NCBI GenBank assembly: GCA_007258455.2
Contig: VDFB02373365.1
Coordinates: forward strand, 222,369,353 to 222,433,352
DNA: 64,000 nucleotides
Source of the DNA: Sequoia sempervirens
Lineage: Eukaryota; Streptophyta; Pinopsida; Cupressales; Cupressaceae
Direction: 5' to 3'
Positions 49,657 to 61,129 of the stretch are shown piece by piece. How positions within the stretch are numbered: position 1 is the stretch's first letter; each line of letters starts with the position of its first letter. Position numbers and translations under genes: made by a program. The notes under the pieces are model-generated. The model was not told where the DNA came from and did not search any database. It saw nothing but the letters and a program-made list of their open reading frames with translations.

Positions 49657-50286
49657 CTTGTGCTAACGCTCGTCGTACACCACCTGATCTTGTAGCACTT
49701 CCAGTATTGCAGACTTGTAGTCCCATCTACTCGACATCTTTCACTATTCTCTCATCCCTCTCAAGCTACAAGAAGGTAAAATGACAAAGTAAGCTACAAT
49801 TTACTTCACTTTTAGCTCTTATGTATGTTTAAAACTAGGGTTTTTACTATATTAGAGTTAAAAATTTCCTTTTATCCAGATCAACATAACGGGTGCTAGA
49901 GAGCTCCGTTTTCAACATCGTTTGTTGCGTTGAAATCATAATTCCACTCCTAACATCACTAATTTTCTATCATTATGTGGCATGGTATGACTTACCCCAT
50001 TCGACATGGCTAGATTGTTACCTTGATTCCACCTCTATAAAGCAAGCAGAATCAAGGGGGGGCATACATCTACCCTCGAATTTGATTTCAAAAAAAAAGA
50101 GTTAGATAAGAGGATTTTTGGACAACTAACGAATTCATGTTGAAGGATGTGATTCCTAATGTTGTGGTTTTGAAGATAACTACACTATGGGCTTCATTCT
50201 CCTGTCTTTTGAATAAGTATCCTTTTATGAGATAAAATGTACTATTTAGAGTCCTTTAGCTTGCATATGCACATAGAGTCATATGG

Positions 50287-50306
50287 GCACTAAACTGGGG
50301 CCTAAA
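50287..50306 (+). other. G2 polypurine tract region
   Basis: AAACTGGGGCCTAAA ends directly at the TG of the 3' LTR. It is interrupted by pyrimidines but matches the G3 tract in place and form. Confidence 0.55.
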
Positions 50307-50534
50307 TGTGGACAATAAAATTGTACTCCCTTCTTGGAGATAGTACAATTCTTGGTCTAATTTGGACCTATCTTGGGCACCTTTACATTTATTATCCTTT
50401 AAATCAACATTTATAGGCCCCTAGGACCCATTATTTCGGACCTTGAGGCTTATTCAACTTAAAAATTATATAAATCCTAACAAATAGCACTTAATTCATT
50501 TAAATCCTAAAAACCCACCTCAAAAACCTTAAGT

Positions 50535-50609
50535 GGGACCCATTCACCACCTTGGTTGAATGAGTCCCCTCTGGTGGGACCCATTCACCAAGAGTGGCGA
50601 ATGAGTCCC
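50535..50609. repeat. two tandem hairpins upstream of TATA in G2 3' LTR
   Basis: 50535-50568 (arms GGGACCCATTCACC and GGTTGAATGAGTCCC) and 50576-50609 (arms GGGACCCATTCACC and GGCGAATGAGTCCC), seven bases apart. Confidence 0.85.
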
Positions 50610-51408
50610 TTTTGGGGCATTTTTCAAGTTTGAGCAAGAAATTCACCGACCTAATTCAAATTTCCATTGGATGTCATCCTTTGAGGTCTAAATAATTATT
50701 AATTAGGTGTTAATGCCTATAAATATAAGTTTTAGGTCATTTTTCAACATATCTAAGAAATTTTTAAATAAACTCAAGAGTCAAGTATTGAGGATATTTT
50801 TCACAAGAGCATTTACAAGTCCATTTATAGCAAAGTTGAAGCTTTGGGGCAGCATTCAAGGATTTTTTGTAGGTCTTCAAGGTCGCTTTTATTCTAGATC
50901 AAGAATTGTTAAGGATTGATCATGGATGCCTATGGAGAATCATGAAGAATTCTAGATTGGGGAGATGCAACTAGCCATCAAACCAAACCTAAGGACTTGT
51001 TTTCTAAGTGATTCCATCTTCCATTGTCTCTCTATCTTTATCCTAATGAAGGTTTTCATGTTAGTGAGATTCATTTTTAATGTGATTTAGGATCTCTTAG
51101 AGTGTTTCTTACATCATTCAAGTTTTGTTCATGCATCTTGTTCTTGCATATTAGAATAGGGTTGCATCTTGCTTTAGAAGTCCTAGTCTTAAACACACTT
51201 AGGGCTAGGGTTTTTCTACATATTTCATTATCTCTTTTAAGGTTTAAATAATAAACTAGGGGTTTGATGGAAAACCCCCCATTATCAATCAAATTATATT
51301 CTATTTTTCAGGTTTTTTTCACATAACCGAATCCGGGTTCTAATCTGGGAATAAAGCACAGATGTTGGAGTACAAATCTATGATTTTTTTTTTGGAAAAA
51401 GAATAAAA

Positions 51409-51556
51409 GGACTGATTTTTCATTAGTGGAAAATGAGTCCCATTGAAGGTATTTTATAGATCATTTTGCAAATTCCAGTACCCATTTCTTCGAAACAACT
51501 TTCTGAGCAAAAACCCTTATCTGGGACTAAATCGCCCAGCTTGGCGTATGAGTCCC
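51409..51556. repeat. two hairpins downstream of TATA in G2 3' LTR
   Basis: 51409-51440: inner arms ATTTTTC and GGAAAAT, loop ATTAGT. This copy differs from its 5' LTR partner on both arms but still pairs. 51523-51556: arms GGGACTAAATCGCC and GGCGTATGAGTCCC. Confidence 0.8.
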
Positions 51557-51959
51557 AGCTAGTCAGAAAGTCATTTTCTTTAGAATTTTAGAGACATTTC
51601 CAGTCTTCGCTCTAGCCTCTACAAGTTTCTAGGTTCACTCTTTCTCTTTTGCTTCTCTATCTTTTTTATATTGCATTCAATCTATCTTTTTGCATATCAC
51701 AGTGTGTTTTCAAACATCTTGCATTTTCAAAGTTGGCACTTAGTGGTGAATCCATTTCTTGTTTTCATTCATTTCCAAGGTTATCTTATGGTCATATCTC
51801 TCATATCCTTCATTTGGTTGACTCCTCTAAGATATTCTTGAATGTGAATATTGCAAAATCGGATTCCTCTTCCTTTATTACCCTTTTGGTGTGAGCGAGG
51901 AAGTTGTGCATTCCATTTCAATTTTCCATAGAATGTTATATGTAATATCGACACAAATG

Positions 51960-53100
51960 CATGGCATTTATAGGTTCTTTTAGAGGTGTACCATCTATTT
52001 TTGTTAATGTGTAGGCTCCAAATCCATAGTTTTCATTGATAATGTAAGGTCCTAACTAGTTAGAGCTGAATTTTCCTTTTTCATTTAGGGGAGCACTGAC
52101 ATTACGCTAATTTTCATATAACACTGGGTCACCTTTATTAAATTCATGAGGAATGACATTATCATTATAATCACTTTTTTTTTCTTGAAATAAGCTTGCA
52201 GATGTTCAAGAGCGTTTATACATTGTTAATCCAACATTTCAAGCTGATGTAGTCATTGTTCTTTATAAGTAGTGTCATCAATGAGCCCTTTAAGAGAAAT
52301 TCACAGAGGAGTTTCTAACTCTAAGGGCATTATTTATTTGGCACCATAAACCAGGTTATACAATTTTTTTCTAGTAGATGTTCTAATGCTCGTACAATAA
52401 GCCCATAATGCATAAGTTAGTTAAGTATGCCAATCTTTATTATGTTTACTTATTGTTTTTTTGCAGAATTTTTTCAATAGTGTTGTTAGTTGCTTCTATT
52501 AGTCCATTTGATTGCGGATAATATGGTGTTGAAAAATGATGTTGAATATTGAAAGTTTTCAAAAATTTCTTCACTTCATTATTCTTAAACGGAGTTCCAT
52601 TATTTGAAACTAATGTGGAAGGGAGACCAAAGCGAGCAATAATATGTTCCATTATGAAACAAAATATTGCATCAGCTGTCGTAGAATGAAAGGGGATAGC
52701 TTCTACCCATTTCATGAAGTAATCAATTGCGATAATAATAAATGTATTTCTAGTGGAAGAAGGTGTTGATATCTTCCCAATAAGGTCCAAACCCCAAACT
52801 AAAAATGGCCAAATAGGAACTTGAGCACAAAGTTTGAAGACAGGGGAATGAATCAAATTGTTATGCTCTTGGAATTTATGGCATTTCTTCACGTACTCAA
52901 AATAATCTTGTTCCATGTGTCTCCAATAATATCATATACGGACCAATTTTTGAACTAACAATCTTATTTTGAAATATCCTCCACAATCACCTATGTGAGC
53001 TTCTTCAAGTGCTATAGGGATTTTGGATTGTTTACTTAGATGCAAGTTTTTGAAGATGAGATCAAGTGTTTTTAGTTGTAGGATTAAGAAAGGTACCATC
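51960..53100 (-). pseudogene. pol: G3 pol: integrase (decayed)
   Basis: Read leftward: MEQDYFEYVKKCHKFQEHNN (52916), WPFLVWGLDLIGKIS, NTFIIIAIDYFMKWVEAIPF, TLVSNNGTPFKNNEVKKFLK, STPYYPQSNGLIEATN, and a last segment DGTPLKEPINAMHLCRYYI ending near 51955. One zinc-binding Cys is Phe (CHKF for CHKC). The second catalytic Asp is Asn (SNNG for SDNG). The enzyme is dead even apart from frameshifts. G2 inserted about 25 bases past the end of this reading frame. Confidence 0.82.
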
Positions 53101-54850
53101 TTTTAAATAATTGAATATCGTTGTGTACGATTCACTAGAGTTGTCAGTATCATTTGATAACACTTCTTTGTTTTCATCATCTATCGACAGTTTAAGGATC
53201 ATTTGGACTTTAAATGTGATCTCAGTGAGAGGATCATCGAGAGATACAAGGGAAGAGACACTTGCCATTGCATCTGCATGTTGATTTTCCTTTCATGGTA
53301 TGCATATTATTCAAATTTGTCTAATAATGTCATTGTGAGATCTGCATATCAAACAAGCTTATCATGCTTTTCTTGATATGAACCATTTATCTATTTAATA
53401 ATTAAGAGTGAATCACCAAATATAGAAATGTGTGACTTACCACTAACGCGGCATGTATACTAGCTATTAAAGCTTCATACTCTGTGGTATTATTTGTGCG
53501 TAGGAAGTTTTAAATGGAAAGATAAGGGAATAAGCTTACCTGAAGGAGGAATTAATATAACTCCTACCTTGAGCTAGTTTGATACTTAGAACCATAAAAG
53601 TACAACTCCCATGTTTCTTTGTCTTTTTGAATAGTCAACACATTCTCATTGGGGAATTATTCTATATTAGGTAACGCTAGGGGAGAAGGAACATTAGCTA
53701 ATTGATCAATTAGGGCTTGTCCTTTAATTTCCTTTTGAGAGAAAAATTTAAGATCAAACCCTGTTAATAACATGACCCATTTAACTAAGCATATTGATAA
53801 ATATGTTTTAGTAAAAAGGTGTTTTAAAGGATCAAACTTTGTCATAACCTATATTTCAACATTCGGTAAATAATGTCTCAGTTTACTAGTAGAAAACAAA
53901 AGATCCAAAAATTGTTTCTCTATCATCGTGTATCATGTCTCATAATCGATGAGTTCGGCTAATGTAATAAATAGGGTGCTCTTTACGGTTGTCATCTTGT
54001 TGAGCCAACAATACTATAAGAGCATGGGCTGAAGTTGTTGTATAAAGGATAAATGGCTTATCTCGCATAGCAGGTTGTAAAATAGGTGGAGTAGCAAGAT
54101 AATATTTCAAACTCTCAAAGGCCTACTTACAATCCTCATTCCAATTAAACTGAACCTCTTTCTTAAGGAGTTGTGTGAAAGTTAACATCTGATCTACTAA
54201 GGACACTACAAAATGACATATAGCTTGAATTCTTCCTTGTAGAGTGTGTAGTTGAGAGATGTTTCGAGGAGGTGGCATGTCAATAATAGCATCAATTTTC
54301 TTCATGTCCACCTCAATGCCTCTATGAGATACTATAAAACCTAGAAGTTTTCCACTATCTACACCAAAGACACACTTCTTTGGGTTCAGTCTAATGTTAT
54401 ATTTTCACATCTGCTCAAAGATCTTTTAAATAATATTCCAAAATATTATGTATGTAATCATGAAATATAAATTTCATAGCTCTTTGATACGTTGTGTCTA
54501 AATTATTTAATCCAAAAGGCATAACTACCTAACAAAATATTCCCCAAGCTGTAGTAAAAGTTGTCTTGTATTTATCTTGAGGGTTGATAAAGATTTGATT
54601 ATATCCCAAAAACACATCCATAAATGACAATAAAGCATGTCCCGCAGTCGAATCTACTATCATTTCAATATTAGGAAGGGGAAAGTCATCTTTTAAAGAT
54701 GCTTTATTCAAATCACGAAAGTTCATACATCCTAATATGATTATTGGGTTTTGCAACTAAAACAATATTTGAAATCCAAGGAGAATAATCAATAGGTCAG
54801 ATAAAGCTAGCTTCAAGAAGTTTCTCAAATTTGGCATTAACCAATAAAGT
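53101..54850 (-). pseudogene. pol: G3 pol: RT, RNase H and second RNase H (decayed)
   Basis: RT retains MNFRDLNKASLKDDFPLP (54720), HALLSFMDVFLGYNQIFINP and TTYQRAMKFIFHDYIHNILE. About 50 bases that in G2 encode the catalytic YVDD and the following residues are deleted near 54440. RNase H (DMKKIDAIIDMPPPRNISQL, 54310) and a degraded second RNase H (53330-53600) follow. Compare 44101-44300 of G2 for the intact arrangement. Confidence 0.8.
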
Positions 54851-54994
54851 TATCTTAGGATTCCTTTCATATTTTTTTTCACACCATCTTAGCATCTTCT
54901 ACAAGGACAATGTTGTGTGTTACAATCTTAGCATCAATTCCCAGTATGTCTGAATAAGTCCAAGCGAAGAGTTCATGAAATTCATGAAGTAAGG

Positions 54995-56539
54995 TTACAT
55001 GATCTTCTTGTTCATCTTCATCAAGGCATTTCCTATTTGAATTACTTTGTCTTCATTATTTATATCCATCGTTATGTTGATTGTATCTCCCAAAGGAAGT
55101 GCATTTTGTTTTGGCATTTCAGGATCATATTCTTCTTTTTCCTTGTCACTTCCATTGCTTTCCTTTTCTTCATCTACTTGTTTAGTGCTAACCATAACAC
55201 ATGTAACCTGTTCCTTTTTAGGAGGATTAAATGATTTTTCATATAATCCCAACATTTCTTTCAAAGCTTCATCATCCTCAAAGTATTCCAAAGATTCATC
55301 ACAAGTTGTATGAATCAACTCAAGATGCTTCAAGGTGAGAGTTGGTTTATTAGAATTACATATGATAGTGTTGATGTTGAGTGAAGTTCTTTTTGTTGCT
55401 TGCATTATTTTAGAAGGTCAATACCCCAAACCACTTTTTGTTTCTTGTCTGTTAGGCTCTATAGGAATGTGGATTCCTTGTTCTTTCCTTCCACATCCTT
55501 TTCCACTATAACCAAGTTGTTTTATGAGCTCATAACCTTTCCCATAAAATCTTTCCATTTCTTTCAAGTTTGGTGGTTTTTGGTAGTCTATCTCATTGAA
55601 ATTTTTTGTATAACTTGTGTCTTCTTCTATAGTGGATGAGGTAGAGGCTTTTGAAATGTATTTCAAATTTTTTGTTGACATTACCATTGTTTTCTTTTTC
55701 TTTTTAGTGTCTTTTGTTGTAATTTTTTATTCTCCCATGAATGTTGGTGTGAAATCTAAGGAACCCTAGTCATCTTCCAACAACTTAGTAATTTCATCAA
55801 TGTTCGTCTCATGTTCTTCCTCCTTTGTAACTTCCTTTTTTATATCTGATTCTAGCATTTCCAAAGGATCTCGTCCTTCTTTCTCGGTGATCAAACAACT
55901 TTCAAGTTCAAGATCAACTTTTAGCATGTAAAAATTGTTGTTATAGACATACTTCATTACATGATGCAAGGTAGAAGTCACTCCATTCATTTCATGAATC
56001 CAAGGTCTTCCTAGGAGGAGATCATAAGAAATATCCTCAGGCATAACATGGACTGGAGTTTGTAATGTCACTTTCCCAACTTTAATAGGTAATGTGATAA
56101 CTCCTAGTGGTTGTTTTCCTATATTATCAAATCCATGGATAGATAAAGAATCAAGTTTGATGTCGCTTCTACTTATGTCAATCTTTTCCAAAAGGCTCAC
56201 ACCACAAATTTAGGGCTAAAGCATTGTCAACAAGGGTTTGTTTTATTGCAGTTCAATTAACATGGACTATTATATTGAAGGCTTCATATTTTCTCTAAAT
56301 TTCTAGGGAAGGTAACTCACTCTTGTGAAAAACAATGTCTAAGTTCATCTCATTCATGTCTTGAACTAGTGTTGTCACATCGTTTGAACTAGTGTTAGGA
56401 GGAACCATAACTTGTTACAAGACCATTTGAAGGATGCTATGATAATTAGGTGAGGTTTGAATAAGATCCCATAGGGATATCTTAGCAGGAGTAGTCTTAA
56501 GTTGTTCAACAAGATTGTATTCCTTTCCATTATTTAGGG
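54995..56539 (-). pseudogene. pol: G3 pol: protease and G-patch-like linker (decayed)
   Basis: From the C1 junction leftward: a pre-protease linker (QLKTTPAKISLWDLIQTSP), QTLVDNALALN (the Gly after DN has become Ala), SLSIHGFDNIGKQPLGVITL and YDLLLGRPWIHEMN. The Gly-rich G-patch-like segment (RFYGKGYELIKQLGYSGKGC, 55560) and an acidic linker (DEEKESNGSDKEKEEYDPEM, 55150) follow. The coding sequence upstream of the C1 insertion resumes at 61642. Confidence 0.78.
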
Positions 56540-56978
56540 TGTTAGGAATTGCATGCAGAAAATATCAATTAAATGCAAACAAAAATTAAACAGAGGAATG
56601 AAAATACATAGAAATAATAACAACGAGAGACAATTGTTAACATGGATCACCCAATCTCAGGCTACATCCATCAACAGAGAGTCCAATATTATTATCTAGC
56701 AAATCGAACCAATTACAACCAGTAATCCTTGCAACTCAATACCACTGCAAATGCTACAATACAATATATAAAAAAACACTAACCCTCAGTTGTTTTATCA
56801 AGAATTATGTTGGTTACAAAATAGGGTTTTTCTAATGTTGGCCAATAGAAAAATAACTCCCTGGACCCCGCAAGGGGTGTTGCCCCCAAACCCCCATTGA
56901 ATAATTTGGGTGGAAACCGAGCTGATAAAAGTGGGGAAAATTTAACCCCTGAGTCTAATTAGGCTCCATATAACAACA
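56540..56978 (-). repeat. C1 3' LTR
   Basis: 439 bases. About 70 bases shorter than the 5' LTR, mostly because the G-rich tandem block (56865-56905) has fewer units. Confidence 0.9.
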
Positions 56979-56996
56979 ATCTCCCACTTGGAGACT
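56979..56996 (-). other. C1 polypurine tract
   Basis: Minus strand TCCAAGTGGGAGAT directly before the TG of the 3' LTR, the common form in plant copia elements. Confidence 0.85.
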
Positions 56997-57106
56997 AATC
57001 AAACTCCACAACATATAATCTCCCACTTGGAGATTGATCATAACACCATTGACCCTATAGCTCCCACTGGAAATAAACACCCTGGACCCTGTTGTTCTTT
57101 TTTTTT

Positions 57107-60100
57107 TTAATCTTGAAGACCAACCGAAGCTGAAGATGAGATCAGCTTCTCCCTTGTCACTACCTTTGTTAACATATCCACAGGATTTTCATCTGTATGC
57201 ATATTTTCTAGCCTTAACTTTCCATCATCCAACACTGACCGAATAAAGTGATACCTCAACTATATGTGTTTGGTCTTTGAATGCAAGGTAGAGTTATTTG
57301 CAAGATGTATGGCACTCTAGTTATCCATAAACAAAGAACTATTAGCCTATCATTTTCCCAATTTTTCCATGAAAGATTGTAGCCATATCATCTTCTTGCT
57401 TGCCTCTGTTGTAGCTACATAATTTTCCTCCATGGTGGATAAAGCAACCACCTTTTGCAACTTGGAGATCCAACTCACCATTGTCCCACCTATAGTAAAG
57501 GCATAACCTATAGTACTCTGCTTGGTATCAATATCTCCTACCAAATTTGAGTCTACATAACCTACTAAATCATTATTAGATCCCCCAAAACATAAATGTT
57601 TATCGGATGTACCTCTCAAATACCTGAGAACCCATTTTATTGCATTCCAATGCTCCAATCCAGGATTACTCATATACCTACTTAGGACTCCAACAGCATG
57701 GGAAATATTTTATCTTGTGCATACCATGGCATACATTAAACTTCTTATAGTTGAAGCATATGGTACCTTGGACATATTTTCTTCCTCCTCTTGTGTCTTT
57801 GGACACATCTCCTTATTCAATTTCAAATGACTAGGCAAAGGTGTGCTGACAGCTTTTGCATTCTCCTTATGGAATCTCTGCAACACCTTTCCAGCATAAT
57901 CAACCTGAGATAGAGTCAATTTTTTGTTCTTCCTATCTCTGCAAATTTTCATACCAAGGATTTATTTTGCTGCCCCCAAATCCTTCATAGAAAATGATTT
58001 TTCTAACTGTTGCTTTAACTCACTTATGTGATCCATGTTAGACCCCGCTACAAGCATGTCATCTACATATAAACATAAAATAATGTAGTTGTTATTATCC
58101 AACCTCTTAAAATAAACACAATTTTCATAATTACACCTGTTGTAGCCTTGCTCAACCATACAACTATCAAATTTCAAGTACCATTGTCGAGGTGCTTGTT
58201 TCAAGCCATATAAACTCTTCTTCAATCTGCACACCTATTTCTCCTTATCATTGACCTCAAATCCTTGGGACTGTTCCATATATATCTCCTCCTCCAAATC
58301 ATCATGGAGAAAGGTAGTTTTCACATCTAGTTGTTCCAAATGCAAATCTTCAATAGCCACAATACTTAAAATAATATGAATAGAAGTCATCTTAACAACT
58401 GGAGAAAAAAATTCACCATAACCAATGCCTTTTTTTGTGCAAATCCTTTGACAACTAACCTAGCTTTAAATCTATTCTTACCTCCAGCTTCCTCTTTCAG
58501 CCTATAAACCCAATTGTTTGGTAAATCCTTTTTACCTACAAACAACTTACATAATTCCCAAGTCTAATTTTTTTGCAAGGATTCCATTTCTTCTTTCATT
58601 ACAAGCTCTCACTGAACCTTTGTATCCACCTACATAGCTTCATCATACCCTTCTAGTTCACCAGCATCTGTTAACAAAATGGAATACAAAGACAGAGAAA
58701 TCCTTTCAAGAGGTCTACTTAGCCTTGTTGACCATCTAACATGCACTAGAGTTTGTGGTATTTCTTGTTGTTGTTGTGGAGCATGAGGAACCACTGGAAC
58801 ATCACTATCTAGAGTATCATCCAACACCACAAAATCCTTTTATTTCTTCTCATGTTGCTACATCTGATCTTTGTACAACACCTTCTCATTGAATACAACA
58901 TCCCTACTTCTCATAATTTTCATATTTTCAACATCCCAAAGCCTATAACCAAATTCATCAATTCCATATCCAACAAAGATACACTTTTTTGATTTTGCAT
59001 CCATCTTGATTCTATTTTTAGAATCTACATGTGCAAACGCTTCACATCCAAAGGTTTTGAGAAAAGAATAACTCACCTTCTTACCTTTCTATGCTTCCTC
59101 TAGAATACCACAGCCCAAAGGAACTGAAGGACCTCTACTAATTAAACATACAGTATTATTGAAAACCTCCACCCACATGTTTAAAGGAATCCCAACATGC
59201 AATCTCATGCTCCTTGCATGCTCCATTATTTTCCTATTCATGCACTCAACCACTCCATTTTCTTGTGGAGTCCTTGGAACTATTTTCTTCCTACGAATTC
59301 CATTAAAGGAAAAATAATCCTCAAATTCTTTTTTGCAATACTCACCACCATTATCAGATCTGAGACATTTTAATCTTTTACCCATCCCATTCTCAACCAA
59401 GCTTCTCCATTTCTTAAATTTTTCAAATACATCAGATTTTTTCCTAAGGAAATAAATCCAAACCTTCCTAGTTGCATCATCTATGAATGTAACATAATAT
59501 CAAGAGCCACCCAAAGAAGATACCTGAGTTGGTCCCCATACATCTATATGTACAAGCTCCAACTTTTCATCTTTCTTTTGCTTCCCATCCTTGAGAAAAC
59601 TAACTCTCTTTTGTTTTCCATACACACAACTTTCACAAAAATCCATATTAATGCATTTCAGACATGGTAAAAATTTCTTAGAATGAAGTACCTTCGTACC
59701 TTTTTCCACTCATATGCCCAAGTCTGTTATGCCACAATGTTGTCTCAAAACCTACAGTAATTGTTTTAGTCTCTTCCTATGAACCTGTAACAACTGTTCC
59801 TAACCTTGTTTGTGTTTTCTCTGTAACAACTAAAGTAGAAGGAAAAGAATGACCTGTACAAAGATATAAGGTGCCTACTTTCACACCTTTTTCTACTATT
59901 AAGGCACCTCTTGAAACCTTCCAATTTTTATCATTAAAAGTAACTATGAAACCTTCATCACCTAGTTGCCCTGCTAAAATTAAATTCCTACTCAGCCTTG
60001 GAACATGCCTTACCTCTTGTAGTAGCCAATGATTTCCATTCTGAAACTTAATCTTAATTCTTCCCTTTCTAACAATCTGATAGGGTTCGTTATCTCCCAA

Positions 60101-61063
60101 ATAAACTAGCCCAGAATCCCCTTGGACATAATCAAGAAAATAACTTTTATGGAGCATAGCATGAAATAAGGCCCCTGAATCTAAAACCCATGAATCATCA
60201 TCATTATCTAGGGAAAGAATCAAAGCATCATATTTAGATTTATTAATTACCACATTTTCCTCCTTATTGCCTTCTTGTTTTTCTCCTTCTTTATTCTTTT
60301 GAGATAAGCAAGCTTTCTTCAAATGACATGGTTTCCCACAATACCAGTAATCCTTTTGTCCTCTGGATTGGGACCTCTTGTCCTTTGATTTTCCTCGTGA
60401 CTTCCCATGACCTCTAGAACCTTTTCCTCTCTCCTTTGATCTGCCCATGCTTTCTGCATTCAAAACACTACCTAATGTAGATCCACCTGAGCTTTTCATA
60501 TGAATTTCCTCACTCAAAATAACACCAACACCATCATCAAATTTCACAGTATTTGAACTAGAAACAGAGTTACTAACCACCATTACCAAACTATTCCAGC
60601 TTTTAGGAAAAGAACATAATATCAAGGGAGCTCTAAATTTTTCATCGAATTTTACATTTATAGAGGTCAATTGACTGGTAATAATATTAAACTCATTAAA
60701 ATGATTTGTCACAAATCCACCTTTAATCATTTTCAGATTAAACAAACACTTCATGAGAAATACCTTATTTGAAGCTGAGGGTTTTTCATACAATTTAGCC
60801 AAAGCTTTCATCAGTTCATCTATTGTCTTCGCTTTTTTTATATTGAACACCATAGATGGTTCTAGGCACAACTGAATGGTTCCCAATGCCTTTCTGTCTA
60901 GAAGATTCCAATCCTCATTAGTCATTGTTTCTAATTTCCTGGCTATTCCTTCCAATAGCCTCCATAAATCCTTCTGATAGAGATAATTCTCCATCTACAT
61001 CTTCCATAACTGATAGTTATTCCCATTGAATTTATCCACCTTCAATTTACCCTTGTCCACCAT
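57107..61063 (-). pseudogene. gag-pol: C1 gag-pol polyprotein (a few stops and two frameshifts)
   Basis: From ATG 61063: KVDKFNGNNYQLWKM then a TAG (60995-60997, replacing Gln), then a 405-residue open stretch. Gag follows, with a zinc knuckle whose first Cys is Tyr (YWYCGKPCHLKKAC). Protease has WVLDSGALFH. A frameshift near 59740 leads to the pre-integrase part (LWHNRLGHM), then integrase with HIDVWGP, CLRSDNGGEY and TPQENGVVECMN (catalytic D, D, E present). After a second shift near 58450, RT has LYVDDMLVAGSN (58085). RNase H (LVGYVDSNLVGD) follows and the end is VGLQD at 57107. The span equals 1,318 codons, close to a normal Tork polyprotein. The shifts cancel in length. Products would make the particle, process it, copy and insert the element. 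Confidence 0.9.
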
Positions 61064-61115
61064 TGCTCCCACTTAACTATGAGACCTTCCTGCAAATGAT
61101 AATTGAACACAACCC

Positions 61116-61127
61116 GCTCTGATACCA
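61116..61127 (-). other. C1 primer-binding site (initiator Met tRNA)
   Basis: Minus strand TGGTATCAGAGC, the standard complement to the 3' end of initiator tRNA-Met, two bases inside the 5' LTR. Confidence 0.95.
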
Positions 61128-61129
61128 CT

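Larger units (their letters stand above)
47341..49737 (-). pseudogene. G2 antisense PMD-family gene (decayed, two apparent introns)
   Basis: Exon 1 (ATG 49737) starts MSSRWDYKSAILEVLQDQVV. After intron 1 the PMD body begins GGKQLNFLRDLALAISEEDT, then VYWAYLMPPMSYHDAMLMAL and EMMITLEEIHHIL (49060-49293). Frameshifts lead to VYGWGRCILVYLYYDLGWFI and VWFLEHITYTRPTG (48640-48800). A long acidic part follows, open for 171 residues (48338-47823), with DKGDKEDDEEDREEDEEEES. Intron 2 and a C-terminal helix-like part (KRLELEVARLQAERDQIV) end at a stop at 47341-47343. The acidic and coiled parts suggest protein contacts. The function is unknown. The order of parts matches the G3 gene. Confidence 0.78.
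39414..51928 (+). mobile_element. G2: gag-less Tat-type element nested in G3
   Basis: 12,515 bases with LTRs 39414-41001 and 50307-51928, which start TGTGGACA and end CCA. TAGAATG lies directly before the first and directly after the second LTR, a 7-base match where 5 is usual. Contents in order: 5' LTR, primer-site-like segment, short leader, a short acidic coding segment, protease, G-patch-like linker, RT, two RNase H domains, integrase, spacer, antisense PMD gene, polypurine tract, 3' LTR. No gag core is visible. Frameshifts and stops show it is inactive. It lies opposite to G3, which creates the large inverted repeat between 36-39 kb and 47-50 kb. Confidence 0.9.
50307..51928 (+). repeat. 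G2 3' LTR
   Basis: 1,622 bases, partner of 39414-41001. Similarity stops exactly at CCA (51928), after which G3 sequence resumes with TAGAATG. Confidence 0.9.

Noticed and set aside
36052..50306. A single giant palindrome or an inverted segmental duplication
   Set aside because: The arms are the antisense-gene ends of two separate elements (G3 and G2), each next to its own LTR and polypurine tract, so nested insertion is sufficient.
34667..51556. Hairpins as hammerhead ribozymes
   Set aside because: The conserved CTGATGA and GAAA core boxes are missing; these are simple stem-loops.
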